64,000 nucleotides of DNA from an uncultured Thermoleophilia bacterium (lineage in GTDB: Bacteria; Actinomycetota; Thermoleophilia; UBA2241): NCBI GenBank assembly GCA_903927755.1, contig CAIYOD010000167.1, positions 1 through 64,000 on the forward strand, in the 5' to 3' direction. Shown here piece after piece: positions 7,245-15,240 of this stretch. A program made the position numbers and the translations under genes. Under the pieces are notes generated by a model, which did no database searches, was not told the DNA's origin, and saw only the letters and a list, made by a program, of their open reading frames with translations. How positions within the stretch are numbered: the first letter of the stretch is position 1; each line of letters starts with the position of its first letter.

Positions 7245-8924
7245 GTGACGGAACCACCGCCTCAGGAGCACCACGCCCACCACCTGTTCCACGACGAGGT
7301 GGACGCGCAGCACAAGCGCGACACGGAGCAGCTGGCGAAATTCGGCTACAGCCAGGAGCTCAAGCGCTCACTCGGCTTCTTCTCCACCTTCGCCATCGCC
7401 TTCAGCTTCATCTCGGCGACCAACGGCTTCTACGCGCTTTTCTACTACGGTCTCGATGTCGGTGGCCCTGCCGGCCTCATCTGGCAGTGGCCGATCATCG
7501 TCTTCGGCCAGTTCATGGTCGCGCTGGTGTTCGCCGAGGCGGCCTCGCACTACCCGCTGGCCGGCGGCGTGTACCAGTGGGCCAAGCGGTTCATGGGTGG
7601 CGACTACGGCTGGTGGGTCGCCTGGGTGTTCGCCACCGCGCTCGTGGTCACGGTCGCAGCCGTCGCCTTCGGCGTGGCGCCCATCGTCTGCGCTCTCATG
7701 GGCTGGGATGCGAGCAACACGACGACGCTGCTCATCATCGCCATCTGCTACGCCGTGGGGCCGATGATCTTGAACGTCCTCAGCGTCAAGGTCACGGCCT
7801 TCTTCAACAACATCGGGACCGTCACCGAGATCATCGGGCTGGTCGTGATCGCGATCGCGCTGTACGCGGCCGTGATCTTCGGCAAGGCGGACCACCAGTC
7901 GCTCGGCGTGTTCTTCGACACGACGCCGGGCGCCGGAGAGGGCGCTCTCTTCGGCTACGGCAGCATCTTCCTCGCCTCGATGCTCACCGGCGCCTGGGTG
8001 CTGTACGGCTTCGACTCGGCCGGCGGCCTTGCCGAGGAGACGGTCAATCCTACCCGTGAGGTGCCGCGCGCCATGCTGTTCGCGATCGGCATCACCGCGA
8101 TCATCAGTGCGTTCTGGCTGGTGGCGATGGTTCTCGCCATCCCGGACGTCGCCGAGACGCAGGCGCAGGGCACGGGGGCGATCGCGTACATCTTCGACGC
8201 GCACTTCCCGACCTGGGTCACGGACGTCTTCCTGGTCTCCGTGTGCGTTGCCATCTTCGTCTGCTGCCTGGCGATCCAGGCCGCGACGACGCGGCTGCTC
8301 TACGCCTACGGCCGCGACAAGATGATCCCGGCCTCGAAGTTCTTCGCCTACGTGCACCCGAGCACGAGGACGCCGATGACCTCAGCGGTCTTCGTCGCCG
8401 TGGCGGCGATCGTGGTGCTCCTGTACGTGAACCTCGGCGGCAGCGACCCGTTCTTCGCTATCTACCGCGTCACCGCCTGGGCCACGGCCGGCACCTACAT
8501 CGCCTACCAGATGGTGGTGTTCGGCGGCCTCATCGCACGGGGCAGGGGTTGGCCGAAGGACAAGGCCTACTTCAACCTGGGCAAGTGGGGCTGGCCCGTC
8601 AACATCCTCGCCCTCGTCTACGGCGTCTTCATGATCATCAATCTGGTATGGCCGCGGACGCCCGACGCCGTGTGGTACGACAACTACCTCGTCATCGTCT
8701 CGCTGGTCGTCGTGGTCATCGGCGGCGCCATCATCTACGTGATCCAGAAGGCCCGCGGCGTCGACCTCAGCGCGACCATCCACGAGATCGACGAGTCGTC
8801 GGCCGAAGCCGGCGCGATGGAAGCCATGGCGGCCGGTGAGGCCGGCAAGGTCCTGCCCGGCGGCGTCAGCGAGATGGCTGCAACCGACGACGAGAGAAAG
8901 GGGGCCACACTCTCTGAGTTCTGA
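7245..8924 (+). CDS. APC-superfamily amino acid permease
   Basis: 559 residues with about 12 transmembrane helices between residues 40 and 500. The first helix region LGFFSTFAIAFSFISATNGF, YPLAGGVYQWAKRF, GGLAEETVNPTREVPRAM and TTRLLYAYGRDKMIPASKF are typical of the amino acid/choline (ACT) branch of APC permeases, which take up amino acids, GABA or choline-like amines. The His-rich N-terminal tail and the 55-residue acidic C-terminal tail are cytoplasmic. The GTG start follows GGGGGG at 7232-7237. A leader of about 140 nt lies upstream with TACAAT at 7101-7106 as a possible -10; no known riboswitch was recognised there. Substrate cannot be read from sequence. Confidence 0.88.
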   Translation: MTEPPPQEHHAHHLFHDEVDAQHKRDTEQLAKFGYSQELKRSLGFFSTFAIAFSFISATNGFYALFYYGLDVGGPAGLIWQWPIIVFGQFMVALVFAEAASHYPLAGGVYQWAKRFMGGDYGWWVAWVFATALVVTVAAVAFGVAPIVCALMGWDASNTTTLLIIAICYAVGPMILNVLSVKVTAFFNNIGTVTEIIGLVVIAIALYAAVIFGKADHQSLGVFFDTTPGAGEGALFGYGSIFLASMLTGAWVLYGFDSAGGLAEETVNPTREVPRAMLFAIGITAIISAFWLVAMVLAIPDVAETQAQGTGAIAYIFDAHFPTWVTDVFLVSVCVAIFVCCLAIQAATTRLLYAYGRDKMIPASKFFAYVHPSTRTPMTSAVFVAVAAIVVLLYVNLGGSDPFFAIYRVTAWATAGTYIAYQMVVFGGLIARGRGWPKDKAYFNLGKWGWPVNILALVYGVFMIINLVWPRTPDAVWYDNYLVIVSLVVVVIGGAIIYVIQKARGVDLSATIHEIDESSAEAGAMEAMAAGEAGKVLPGGVSEMAATDDERKGATLSEF

Positions 8925-8968
8925 CCAGCGGCAAGCCGCCCGTCGGGGCGGTGGGACGGAGGTGCGGG

Positions 8969-8993
8969 GGCGGCGGCCGGCAAGGCCGCCGCC
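8969..8993. terminator. GC hairpin after the permease gene
   Basis: A 10-bp stem (8969-8978 with 8984-8993, loop GGCAA) sits 44 bp after the permease stop. There is no T-run, so termination is only likely. The rest of 8925-9138 shows no gene; a possible -10 (AATACT) lies near 9097. Confidence 0.4.
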
Positions 8994-9138
8994 GTCGCGT
9001 ACGGGGGCGGCGGCCGGAGCAGCGCTATCCCGACGCGCCTGTGCAGGCCTGGTGACGCAGGGCTCCGCACTGCCTCCGGACCCGTTTCAGGATGGGAATA
9101 CTCCTGATTGACGACGCAACCGGAGTGCGAGGTCCACC

Positions 9139-9969
9139 ATGCCCGATGAAGTGCACGACGTGACGGAAGACGAGCCGACGGCCGCCGGGCACGGTCCCAC
9201 TGGCCCGCCGGCCGCGGGCCGGTCGCCTGGGCTCGAGGCGGGCCCGCCGCCCGAGGCCGAGCCGGCGCCCGAGGCAGGCCCGGCGCACGGCCCCGTGCGC
9301 TACACGCGCCGCCGTATGCTCATCCTCGGCGGCGCCTTCGCCGCGGGGGTCGCCGCCGTCATCGCCGGCCTCAAGGCCTTCGGCGGGTCGGCCACCGACA
9401 AGGTCGGCGGCGCGCTCAGCGACCAGTTCGGCTCCTTCCCCGTGCGCAGCATCGAGTCTGTGCCCGACGTCGCGGCGGAGGACTGGGTCGTCAAGGTCGA
9501 CGGGCTCGTGGACACACCGCTGACCATCGACCGTACCGCGTGGACGAGCCTCCAGCGGATGGACGAGACCGTGGACTTCCACTGCGTGGAGGGCTGGGGC
9601 GTGGACGACGTGCGCTGGGGCGGCGTGGCGCCGTCCGTGCTCCTCGATCAGGCCGGCGTCAAACAGGAGGCGAAGTACGCGGTCTTCTACGCTTATGGGG
9701 GCGACTACCTGAGCACGCTTCCGCTCGACCTGGTCCGCGATGCCGAGTCTATGCTCGCGGACTCACTCAGCGGAGCGCCGTTGCCGCCCAAGCACGGCGG
9801 GCCGCTGCGGCTGGTCGTGCCGAAGCAGCTCGGCTACAAGAGCGTGAAGTGGGTCGAGCGCATCGAGCTCAGCGACAAGATCAAGACCGGCTACTGGGAA
9901 GGCAACGGGTACCCCGAGGACGCCCCCGTCACGAGCAGTGTACGCGGAGGCTCACCGGCACGCGCCTGA
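9139..9969 (+). CDS. Sulfite-oxidase-type molybdopterin oxidoreductase, Tat-exported
   Basis: 276 residues. A Pro/Glu/Ala-rich tail of about 50 residues precedes TRRRMLILGGAFAAG, a Tat-type twin-arginine motif and hydrophobic helix, so the protein is probably membrane-anchored outside the cytoplasm. The remaining domain has VDGLVDTPLTI and FHCVEGWGVDDVRWGGV, in which the Cys is the molybdenum ligand of the sulfite-oxidase/MsrP family, then HGGPLRLVVPKQLGYKSVKWV. It lacks heme and dimerisation domains, so it resembles the minimal catalytic subunit (MsrP/YedY type). Substrate unknown: sulfite, sulfoxides or other oxyanions are possible. Confidence 0.88.
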   Translation: MPDEVHDVTEDEPTAAGHGPTGPPAAGRSPGLEAGPPPEAEPAPEAGPAHGPVRYTRRRMLILGGAFAAGVAAVIAGLKAFGGSATDKVGGALSDQFGSFPVRSIESVPDVAAEDWVVKVDGLVDTPLTIDRTAWTSLQRMDETVDFHCVEGWGVDDVRWGGVAPSVLLDQAGVKQEAKYAVFYAYGGDYLSTLPLDLVRDAESMLADSLSGAPLPPKHGGPLRLVVPKQLGYKSVKWVERIELSDKIKTGYWEGNGYPEDAPVTSSVRGGSPARA

Positions 9970-10011
9970 CCGCGCGGCGGGCGCGCCCGCGCGGCCACGG
10001 GCGCCCGTGTC

Positions 10012-10278
10012 TCAGAAGATACCGGTCACCTTGAGGTAGATCACCAGGCCGAGGACCAGCAGCAGGATCACCAGCACGATGATGCGCTGAGCGCTCCAGC
10101 GTGCTCGGCGCTCGCGCGGCGCCTTCCAGCTGGGCGTGGAGTTGTCGCCCCGGATCTGCCCGGCGCTCAGCTGCGGCCTCCCGATCGGCACGCCTTCGGT
10201 CGCCTGAGCCGTGGGGCCGAGGCCGCTGTCGAAGGGTCTGCCGTCGACTGTGCCTTCAATCGGCTTCTCATCGTTCAT
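10012..10278 (-). CDS. Small C-terminally anchored membrane protein
   Basis: 88 residues: a 60-residue polar, Gly/Pro-rich N-terminus and one C-terminal transmembrane helix (IIVLVILLLVLGLVIYLKV) ending a few residues before the stop. ATG at 10278 is chosen because an AAGGAG-type Shine-Dalgarno lies 9 bases upstream; the longer open frame is non-coding in character. The tail-anchored layout suggests a cytoplasmic domain held at the membrane, with no recognised family. It converges on the molybdopterin gene, and GC hairpins fill 9970-10009 between them. Confidence 0.65.
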   Translation of the reverse strand: MNDEKPIEGTVDGRPFDSGLGPTAQATEGVPIGRPQLSAGQIRGDNSTPSWKAPRERRARWSAQRIIVLVILLLVLGLVIYLKVTGIF

Positions 10279-10519
10279 CTGCCGGCGCTCCTTCCCGTCC
10301 GGATGAGTCACTCCAACGCTTTGACGAGCACCGCGACCAGTTTCGTCAGGCGGCGAGCCGTTCCTTGAACCGCACGCACGTCGGCCCGGGTTTGGCAAAG
10401 GACGGCCGGTGGGCACGATTCCTCCGCGGGCGGTCAGAGAGAGGCCGCCCGGCGCGTTACACTGGAGCCCGCGCCGACTCGTCTGCGCTCCCGATATTCG
10501 CCCCGTGAGGAGGCCGAGG

Positions 10520-10684
10520 ATGACCAAGTACATCTGCAGCGTGTGCGACTACATCTACGATCCCGAGGTCGGCGACCCCGACAACGGCATCGCGCCGGGC
10601 ACGGCGTTCGAGGACCTGCCGGATGACTGGGTCTGCCCCGAGTGCGGCGTGGAGAAGGACGAGTTCGAGGTCTTCGAGGGCTGA
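10520..10684 (+). CDS. Rubredoxin
   Basis: 54 residues, the usual length. Two CxxC knuckles ([18 protein letters not shown] and WVCPECGV) bind a single iron; the aromatic pattern [13 protein letters not shown] is diagnostic. Small soluble electron carrier for oxygen or superoxide reductases, or alkane/amine oxidation systems. ATG at 10520 follows GAGGAGGCCGAGG. No partner reductase is adjacent. The 241 bp upstream (10279-10519) hold no gene. Confidence 0.95.
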   Translation: MTKYICSVCDYIYDPEVGDPDNGIAPGTAFEDLPDDWVCPECGVEKDEFEVFEG

Positions 10685-10696
10685 CGGATTCCGGCC

Positions 10697-11914
10697 TTAC
10701 CGGCTCGCGCTCGCCGGGACTGGCTTCAATCCCTCGGCGAACGCGATCAGCTCCTGGCGGGTGAGCGCGCCGGTGATGAACACCGCTCGGCGCGCGTCGC
10801 TCACGTAGAGCGACGGCCCCGACTCCTGGTACCAGGTGGAGGCCGTCGCTCCCTTGAGTGCTCCGTACTGCAGCGTGCTCTCCTGATACGACAGCTTGTC
10901 CGGCGCCGGCTCGCCCTCTTCGCCTGACACCTTCGCCCAGAGACCCATCGTCGCCGGTCCGACCTGTTCGACCGTGACCTGCGAGAGGCCGCGAGTGTAC
11001 AGTTCCAGGACCGCCGTCCCGGTCGAGGCGACCGGCACGCTGATCACCGTGTCGGAGAACCAACTGAGGGGACGCAGATCGTCGCGAGTGGTCGCGACGG
11101 CCTTGAGTCTGTAGCCGTCAGGCGCCAGGTCCGAGACGAGCGCGTCGTAGCCGGCCGCGGCCCCGGCTGCCGCTGCCGACGGCGCGTAGGAGTGGGTGTC
11201 GTCGTCGGTCGTCTTCACCTTCGTGCCCGCTGGCACCTCCACGCTGTAGCTCGCGCCGGCCGGCGGCGGCGAATCCCAGTCCACCTCGGCGGTGAACGTG
11301 GACTTCCCGTCGCTGCACCAGGTCACGATGCCGGTCTCCTGGTCGACGACGACGTCGATCTGCTTGCCGTCGACCGTCATGGCGGCCCGCCAGACGGTGC
11401 GGTCGCCATCCTTTAGCGGCTTGATGCCGACTGTTTCGTCGCCGTCTTCGACGGCCGAGCGCGCGACGGCGGCCAGACCCTGGTAGTCGAGGGGGCTGCG
11501 GGTGGCCACCCTCCAGACCGGGGGCCAGGCGCCGACGGTGCGCACTTCGGTGACGACCGGTCCGTGGCTCACGCGCATCGTCTCAGTCCGGGCCGCTGCG
11601 TCGTAGGCCGCTGCCGGCGGGCCCCCTCCGAGAACGACGGCGGTGGACTTCGCCTCGCCGCCGGCGTTGCCGCCGGCCACTGCGCTGAACGTGCCGGTCT
11701 GCCCGACGGACGTGCCGGGCGCCCGCCAGGTGTACGTCCCCTGGATCCCGCGCACGACGGGCGCCGTCGCGGCCGGGCCCGAGCGCAGGAAGAACATCCA
11801 CGCGAGGGCGAAGACGATGGCAAGCGCCACCAGCATGACGGCGAAGCTCGGCGGCCGGCGGGTGACGCGCCCCGCGCGGATCTCGCGGCTGGTGCGCTCG
11901 CTCGGGAGGGTCAT
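10697..11914 (-). CDS. Membrane-anchored MucB/LolA-like protein
   Basis: 405 residues. One transmembrane helix near residues 25-45 (FAVMLVALAIVFALAWMFFL) is followed by a large extracytoplasmic beta domain. The C-terminus GALTRQELIAFAEGLKPV closely parallels GDLTQDELARIAGSLVPI at the end of the protein at 23049-24482, which sits beside an ECF sigma gene, so both belong to one family resembling the MucB/RseB and outer-membrane lipoprotein-sorting folds. Its ATG overlaps the stop of the 47-residue membrane protein upstream (ATGA), so these two form an operon. It may be a sensor or lipid-binding protein; no sigma gene is adjacent. Confidence 0.65.
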   Translation of the reverse strand: MTLPSERTSREIRAGRVTRRPPSFAVMLVALAIVFALAWMFFLRSGPAATAPVVRGIQGTYTWRAPGTSVGQTGTFSAVAGGNAGGEAKSTAVVLGGGPPAAAYDAAARTETMRVSHGPVVTEVRTVGAWPPVWRVATRSPLDYQGLAAVARSAVEDGDETVGIKPLKDGDRTVWRAAMTVDGKQIDVVVDQETGIVTWCSDGKSTFTAEVDWDSPPPAGASYSVEVPAGTKVKTTDDDTHSYAPSAAAAGAAAGYDALVSDLAPDGYRLKAVATTRDDLRPLSWFSDTVISVPVASTGTAVLELYTRGLSQVTVEQVGPATMGLWAKVSGEEGEPAPDKLSYQESTLQYGALKGATASTWYQESGPSLYVSDARRAVFITGALTRQELIAFAEGLKPVPASASR

Positions 11915-12054
11915 TCCTTCTTCGATCCGTCGCCCCACAGGAAGAAGAGGGGCAGCAGCAGGATGCCGACGCCGAAGAGGCGGCGCGAGACGAAGAACGT
12001 CAGCGCCGCGATCAGCAGGGCGACGAGCAGGAGCGTCCAGGTGCGAGAAGACAT
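11911..12054 (-). CDS. 47-residue two-helix membrane protein
   Basis: A short protein made almost entirely of two hydrophobic segments (TWTLLLVALLIAALTFFV and GVGILLLPLFFLWG) with a charged GDGSKKE end. It is translationally coupled to the following membrane-anchored MucB-like gene by an ATGA overlap, which is the best reason to accept it as real. Function unknown; it may help the downstream protein fold or sense. No clear Shine-Dalgarno; TAGACG lies one base before the ATG. Confidence 0.6.
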   Translation of the reverse strand: MSSRTWTLLLVALLIAALTFFVSRRLFGVGILLLPLFFLWGDGSKKE

Positions 12055-12117
12055 ACGTCTAGCCTGCCCGCCGCGTGTCTGAGGCGCAAGCGCATCGTCG
12101 ACCGGCCGACGCCCGTC

Positions 12118-12146
12118 TTGCCCTCGCCTCCGCCCGCACGGACAAT
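12118..12146 (+). promoter_or_regulatory. Possible promoter of the mttB operon
   Basis: TTGCCC at 12118-12123 and GACAAT at 12141-12146 are 17 bp apart, 36 bases before the ATG at 12183. Both hexamers are imperfect. Confidence 0.35.
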
Positions 12147-12182
12147 GGAGCCCGGCATCATGGTCCAGTCCTGGAGGAAGCC

Positions 12183-12893
12183 ATGCCATCACCCCGGGCG
12201 CTCGCCGCCCTTCTCGTCCTGCTCGTCGCGCTCGGCGCCGGCGCGGCGGTGTGTCCCCCGACCGCCGGCGCCACCACGCGCGACGAGCTCATGAAGACGA
12301 GCCTGGTCGCCCTGCAGGGCGCCATCGAGAAGGACGCTGCCGCTCGCATGTTCGTCTACGCTCATCCCAAGTCGGTCTCTCCGTCGGGCGGCCTCGCCAT
12401 CGCCTTCTGGCCGCGCGATCCGTGGACCGGCAGACGTCTCATGCCGGGCGCCACGCAGGGTCACTACAGGTACGTCCGCGCCCACGACTACCGCAGCTAC
12501 GAGCTCATCGGCTACCTCAGCGGCGGACGGACGTTTGTCGTCAAGGGCCGCATGGCGCACACACCGACGCTGGCCTACGACCACCGCGGCGAGGAGGGGC
12601 TGAACCTCATCTTCCAGTACGTGAAGACGTGGTCGCGGGCCCACGATGGGCGGCTCCCCACGGCGGCGATGGTGTCACGCGACGGCGCGGTGGGCCGGCA
12701 GGGCGGCGACCTCCTCTGGCCGAGCAACCCGTGGGATCACAGACCGATGATGCAGCGCGACGATCCAGGCTCCTTCGCCTACGCGCGCTCCACAGACGGC
12801 AAGACGTTCACCCTGAACCTTCATCAGGCCCTCAGCGAGGACTACATCCTGCAGGGCACGGCAGCCAAAACGACCGCGGGAGACCGACTTTGA
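12183..12893 (+). CDS. Secreted two-repeat NPWTG-domain protein, coupled to mttB
   Basis: 236 residues with a signal peptide (about residues 1-30, ALAALLVLLVALGAGAAV) and two copies of a roughly 90-residue domain: a helix (DELMKTSLVALQGAIEKDAA), a loop, then a WPRDPWTGRRLMPG or WPSNPWDHRPMMQRD block leading into G-[HS]-[YF]-x-Y and a beta strand pair (SYELIGYLSGG). The pattern resembles the head of type II secretion pseudopilins (GspG, 'DPWG' and 'PG' blocks) but the N-terminal methylation signature is absent. Its stop overlaps the TTG start of mttB (TTGA), so a secreted protein and a cytoplasmic methyltransferase are coupled. Closest relative in the window is the three-repeat protein at 15241-16272. 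Function unknown. Confidence 0.78.
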   Translation: MPSPRALAALLVLLVALGAGAAVCPPTAGATTRDELMKTSLVALQGAIEKDAAARMFVYAHPKSVSPSGGLAIAFWPRDPWTGRRLMPGATQGHYRYVRAHDYRSYELIGYLSGGRTFVVKGRMAHTPTLAYDHRGEEGLNLIFQYVKTWSRAHDGRLPTAAMVSRDGAVGRQGGDLLWPSNPWDHRPMMQRDDPGSFAYARSTDGKTFTLNLHQALSEDYILQGTAAKTTAGDRL

Positions 12894-14359
12894 AGCGGAA
12901 CCTGTTCGCCGGCCGTCGCCGAAGCGGCGGCCTCAAGTTAGACGTCTTCACCGAAGACGAGATCCAGGACATCCATCTGTCCACGCTCGAGGTGCTCGAG
13001 CGCACGGGCGTGTGGGTGGAGCTCGACGAGGCGCTCGACATCTACAGCGACGGCGGCTGCGTCGTCGACCGGGAGTCGCACATCGTGCGCATCCCGCCGC
13101 ACATCGTCGAGGACGCCATCGCCAGCGCGCCGCCGACCGTGGTGCTCTGCGGCCGCGACCCGAAGAACGACATCTGCCTCGAGCCCGGGCGTGTCGGCTT
13201 CAGCAACTTCGGCGAGGGCATCAAGGTGATCGACCCGCGCACCGGCGAGCTGAGGGCCTCGACGAAGAAGGACCTCGGGGAGATCGCCCGGCTCGTGGAC
13301 GCGCTGGACGAGGTCGACGTGTTCGAGATGGCCGTCGTCTCCAGCGACCAGCCGCCGGAGTCGTTCTCGCTGCACAACCACGAGGCGGCCATCGTCAATC
13401 AGACGAAGCCGATCTCGGGCGGCGCCCAGGACGGCGACGCCGTCCACCGCACGGTGGACATGCTCGCCGCCGTCCAGGGCGGCAAGGATGCCGTGCGCGA
13501 GCGTCCCATGATGGTCATGGGCACCTGTCCCGTGAGCCCGCTGAAGCTCGTCAAGGACTTCTGCGAGATCGTCATCCAGTCGGCGCGCGTCGGCCTGCCG
13601 AGCTGCGTGCTCAGCATGGCGATGGCCGGCGGCTCGAGCCCCGTCACCCTCGCCGGCACGCTGGTCACCCACAATGCCGAGGTGCTCGCCGGGATCACGC
13701 TCGGCCAGCTCACGGTGCGTGGCAGCAAGCAGCTCTACGGCTCGTCGACGACGGCCATGGACCTGCGGCTCGTCGCCGCCTCGGTCGGCACGCCCGAGTG
13801 CGCGCTGATCAGCGCCGGCGCGGCGCAGCTCGCCAGGCAGTACCGCCTGCCGAGCTACATCGCCGGTGCGTAGGGGGACAGCAAGCTCAGTGACGTGCAG
13901 ACCGGTCACGAGAAGACCCTCACGGCCCTCATGGCAGCGTTGGCAGGGACCAACCTGATCTACGGCCTGGGAATGATCGAGTCAGGCGTCACGTTCGATT
14001 ACGCGCAGCTGGTCATCGACAACGAGATCGCGCGCATGGTCAAGCACGTCGTCGGCGGCGTGCGCGTCGACGACGAGTCTCTGGCGGTGGACGACATCGC
14101 CTCCGTCGGCTCGTTCGGCGACTTCCTCAGCCTGGATGCGACGATGCGCCACATGCGCGACACGTCACAGCCGGAGCTCATCGACCGTCGCGTGCGCGAG
14201 GACTGGGAGGCACGCGGCTCCAGCGACATGTACCAGCGCGCGATGGAGAAAGCGCGTGGCCTCCTCGAGACACACCGGCCCGAGCCGTTGCCGGACGACG
14301 TGCTGAAGCAGGTGCGGAGCATCGTCGACAAGGCGGACCGGGAGCGCGCCGCGAACTGA
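12890..14359 (+). CDS. mttB: Trimethylamine methyltransferase with in-frame UAG (pyrrolysine)
   Basis: One gene of 490 codons if TAG at 13871-13873 is read as an amino acid (residue 328). The N-terminus KRNLFAGRRRSGGLKLDVFT and EIQDIHLSTLEVLERTGVWV is the standard MttB opening. The text continues without frame change through the TAG: PSYIAGA, then the amber, then GDSKLSDVQTGHEKTLTALM, the conserved segment around pyrrolysine in trimethylamine:corrinoid methyltransferases. The reaction moves a methyl from trimethylamine to a Co(I) corrinoid protein. Start is the TTG at 12890, overlapping the previous stop, with GGGAG upstream. A single read-through product of 489 residues is expected; the usual length is about 490-500. 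No corrinoid protein gene is adjacent. A nonsense mutation is unlikely because mtbB at 16.4 kb shows the same thing at its own diagnostic position. Confidence 0.93.
13871..13873 (+). other. Amber codon read as pyrrolysine in mttB
   Basis: TAG in frame, codon 328 of mttB. Coding text is conserved on both sides. In the trimethylamine methyltransferase of methanogens the Pyl residue lies near position 334. Confidence 0.88.
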
Positions 14360-14434
14360 CGGCGGGCGCGCTCGCAGTGACGGACACGGCCGGCGGTCGA
14401 GGCTCTGCCTCCGCCGGTCTCATGCGCCAACGAA

Positions 14435-14471
14435 GACGGGGCGGGTGGCCCTTCCGGCCACCCGCCCCGTC
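14435..14471. terminator. Bidirectional terminator between mttB and the 14522 gene
   Basis: A perfect 16-bp stem (14435-14450 with 14456-14471) with loop CTTCC lies between two converging genes. The 3' flank is C-rich, not T-rich. Confidence 0.7.
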
Positions 14472-14521
14472 CCCGTCCCCGCGGTCAGCCCGGGGCTGCG
14501 CCCCCGCCGCTCGACTCCGGA

Positions 14522-15220
14522 TCAGCCCGGCGTCGCGGTGAGCCTGCTGATGAGTAGTGGCGTGAGGGGAGTAGGACTCCACCCGGTCGTGAGCATCACC
14601 CTGAGGGAGTAGGAGGCGCCGCCGACCGTGTAGCGGAAGCAGCCGGGCGTGTCGCCGGCGGCCATGTCGGCGCCTGTCCACGGGTTCTTCGGCCACGTGT
14701 AGCCGCTGAATGCGGCGGTCGGCGTCACGTCGGCCGCCGCCGGATACGTGCCGCCGTGCGCGGCCGCATACGCCTCGACGTACCGCTGCAGCAGGAGCAA
14801 GTCCTGCATGGAGGCCGTGTTCCGCTCCGTCTTCAGCCAAGGCGGCAGGGTCCCGCTGAAGGCGTACTTGCCGCTTGAGAGGTGCATGGTCAAGGTGTAG
14901 GCGGTGCCGCTGTTGCGGAGCGTGTAGGTGTAGGTGCCGCGCGAGGTGCCCGGCCCCATGAGCTTGCCGGTCCATGGATTCGACGGCCAGATGCGCGTCT
15001 TGTCCTCGAGCCCGCCGCCCTTCTTCACTGCGGCCTTGTCGGGGAACGTGAAGCCGTGCTTCATGCCGTAGGCGTTGATGTAGTTCTGGATCAGCAGGCC
15101 GCCGGCCTGCACCTGCTTGTCGACGAAGCCGACCGCCTCCGCCGGCCGTGGCGCGGCCGCGGCGAGGAGGAGGGCGAGTGCGGTCGTCGCCAGGACGACG
15201 GCGAGCATGCGTTTGATCAT
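14522..15220 (-). CDS. Secreted two-repeat NPWTG-domain protein
   Basis: 232 residues with a signal peptide (MLAVVLATTALALLLAAAA, cleavage near A-E-A). Two copies of the domain follow: repeat 1 has IWPSNPWTGKLMGPG and GTYTYTLRNSG, and repeat 2 has YTWPKNPWTGADMAAG and CFRYTVGGASYSLRV. Each copy begins with a helix of the type LLIQNYINAYGMKHG or LLLLQRYVEAYAAAHG followed by a Y/F-P. ATG at 15220 follows a GGAGG site. It is 20 bp downstream of the three-repeat protein at 15241-16272 on the same strand, so the two are probably one operon. Function unknown. Confidence 0.78.
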   Translation of the reverse strand: MIKRMLAVVLATTALALLLAAAAPRPAEAVGFVDKQVQAGGLLIQNYINAYGMKHGFTFPDKAAVKKGGGLEDKTRIWPSNPWTGKLMGPGTSRGTYTYTLRNSGTAYTLTMHLSSGKYAFSGTLPPWLKTERNTASMQDLLLLQRYVEAYAAAHGGTYPAAADVTPTAAFSGYTWPKNPWTGADMAAGDTPGCFRYTVGGASYSLRVMLTTGWSPTPLTPLLISRLTATPG

Positions 15221-15240
15221 GAGGAGGCCTCCCTTGGTGG

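Noticed and set aside
13895-14359. A separate gene starting at 13895 after the mttB stop
   Set aside because: It is in the same frame as the upstream part, has MttB text from the first codon, and no Shine-Dalgarno; it is the second half of one Pyl gene.
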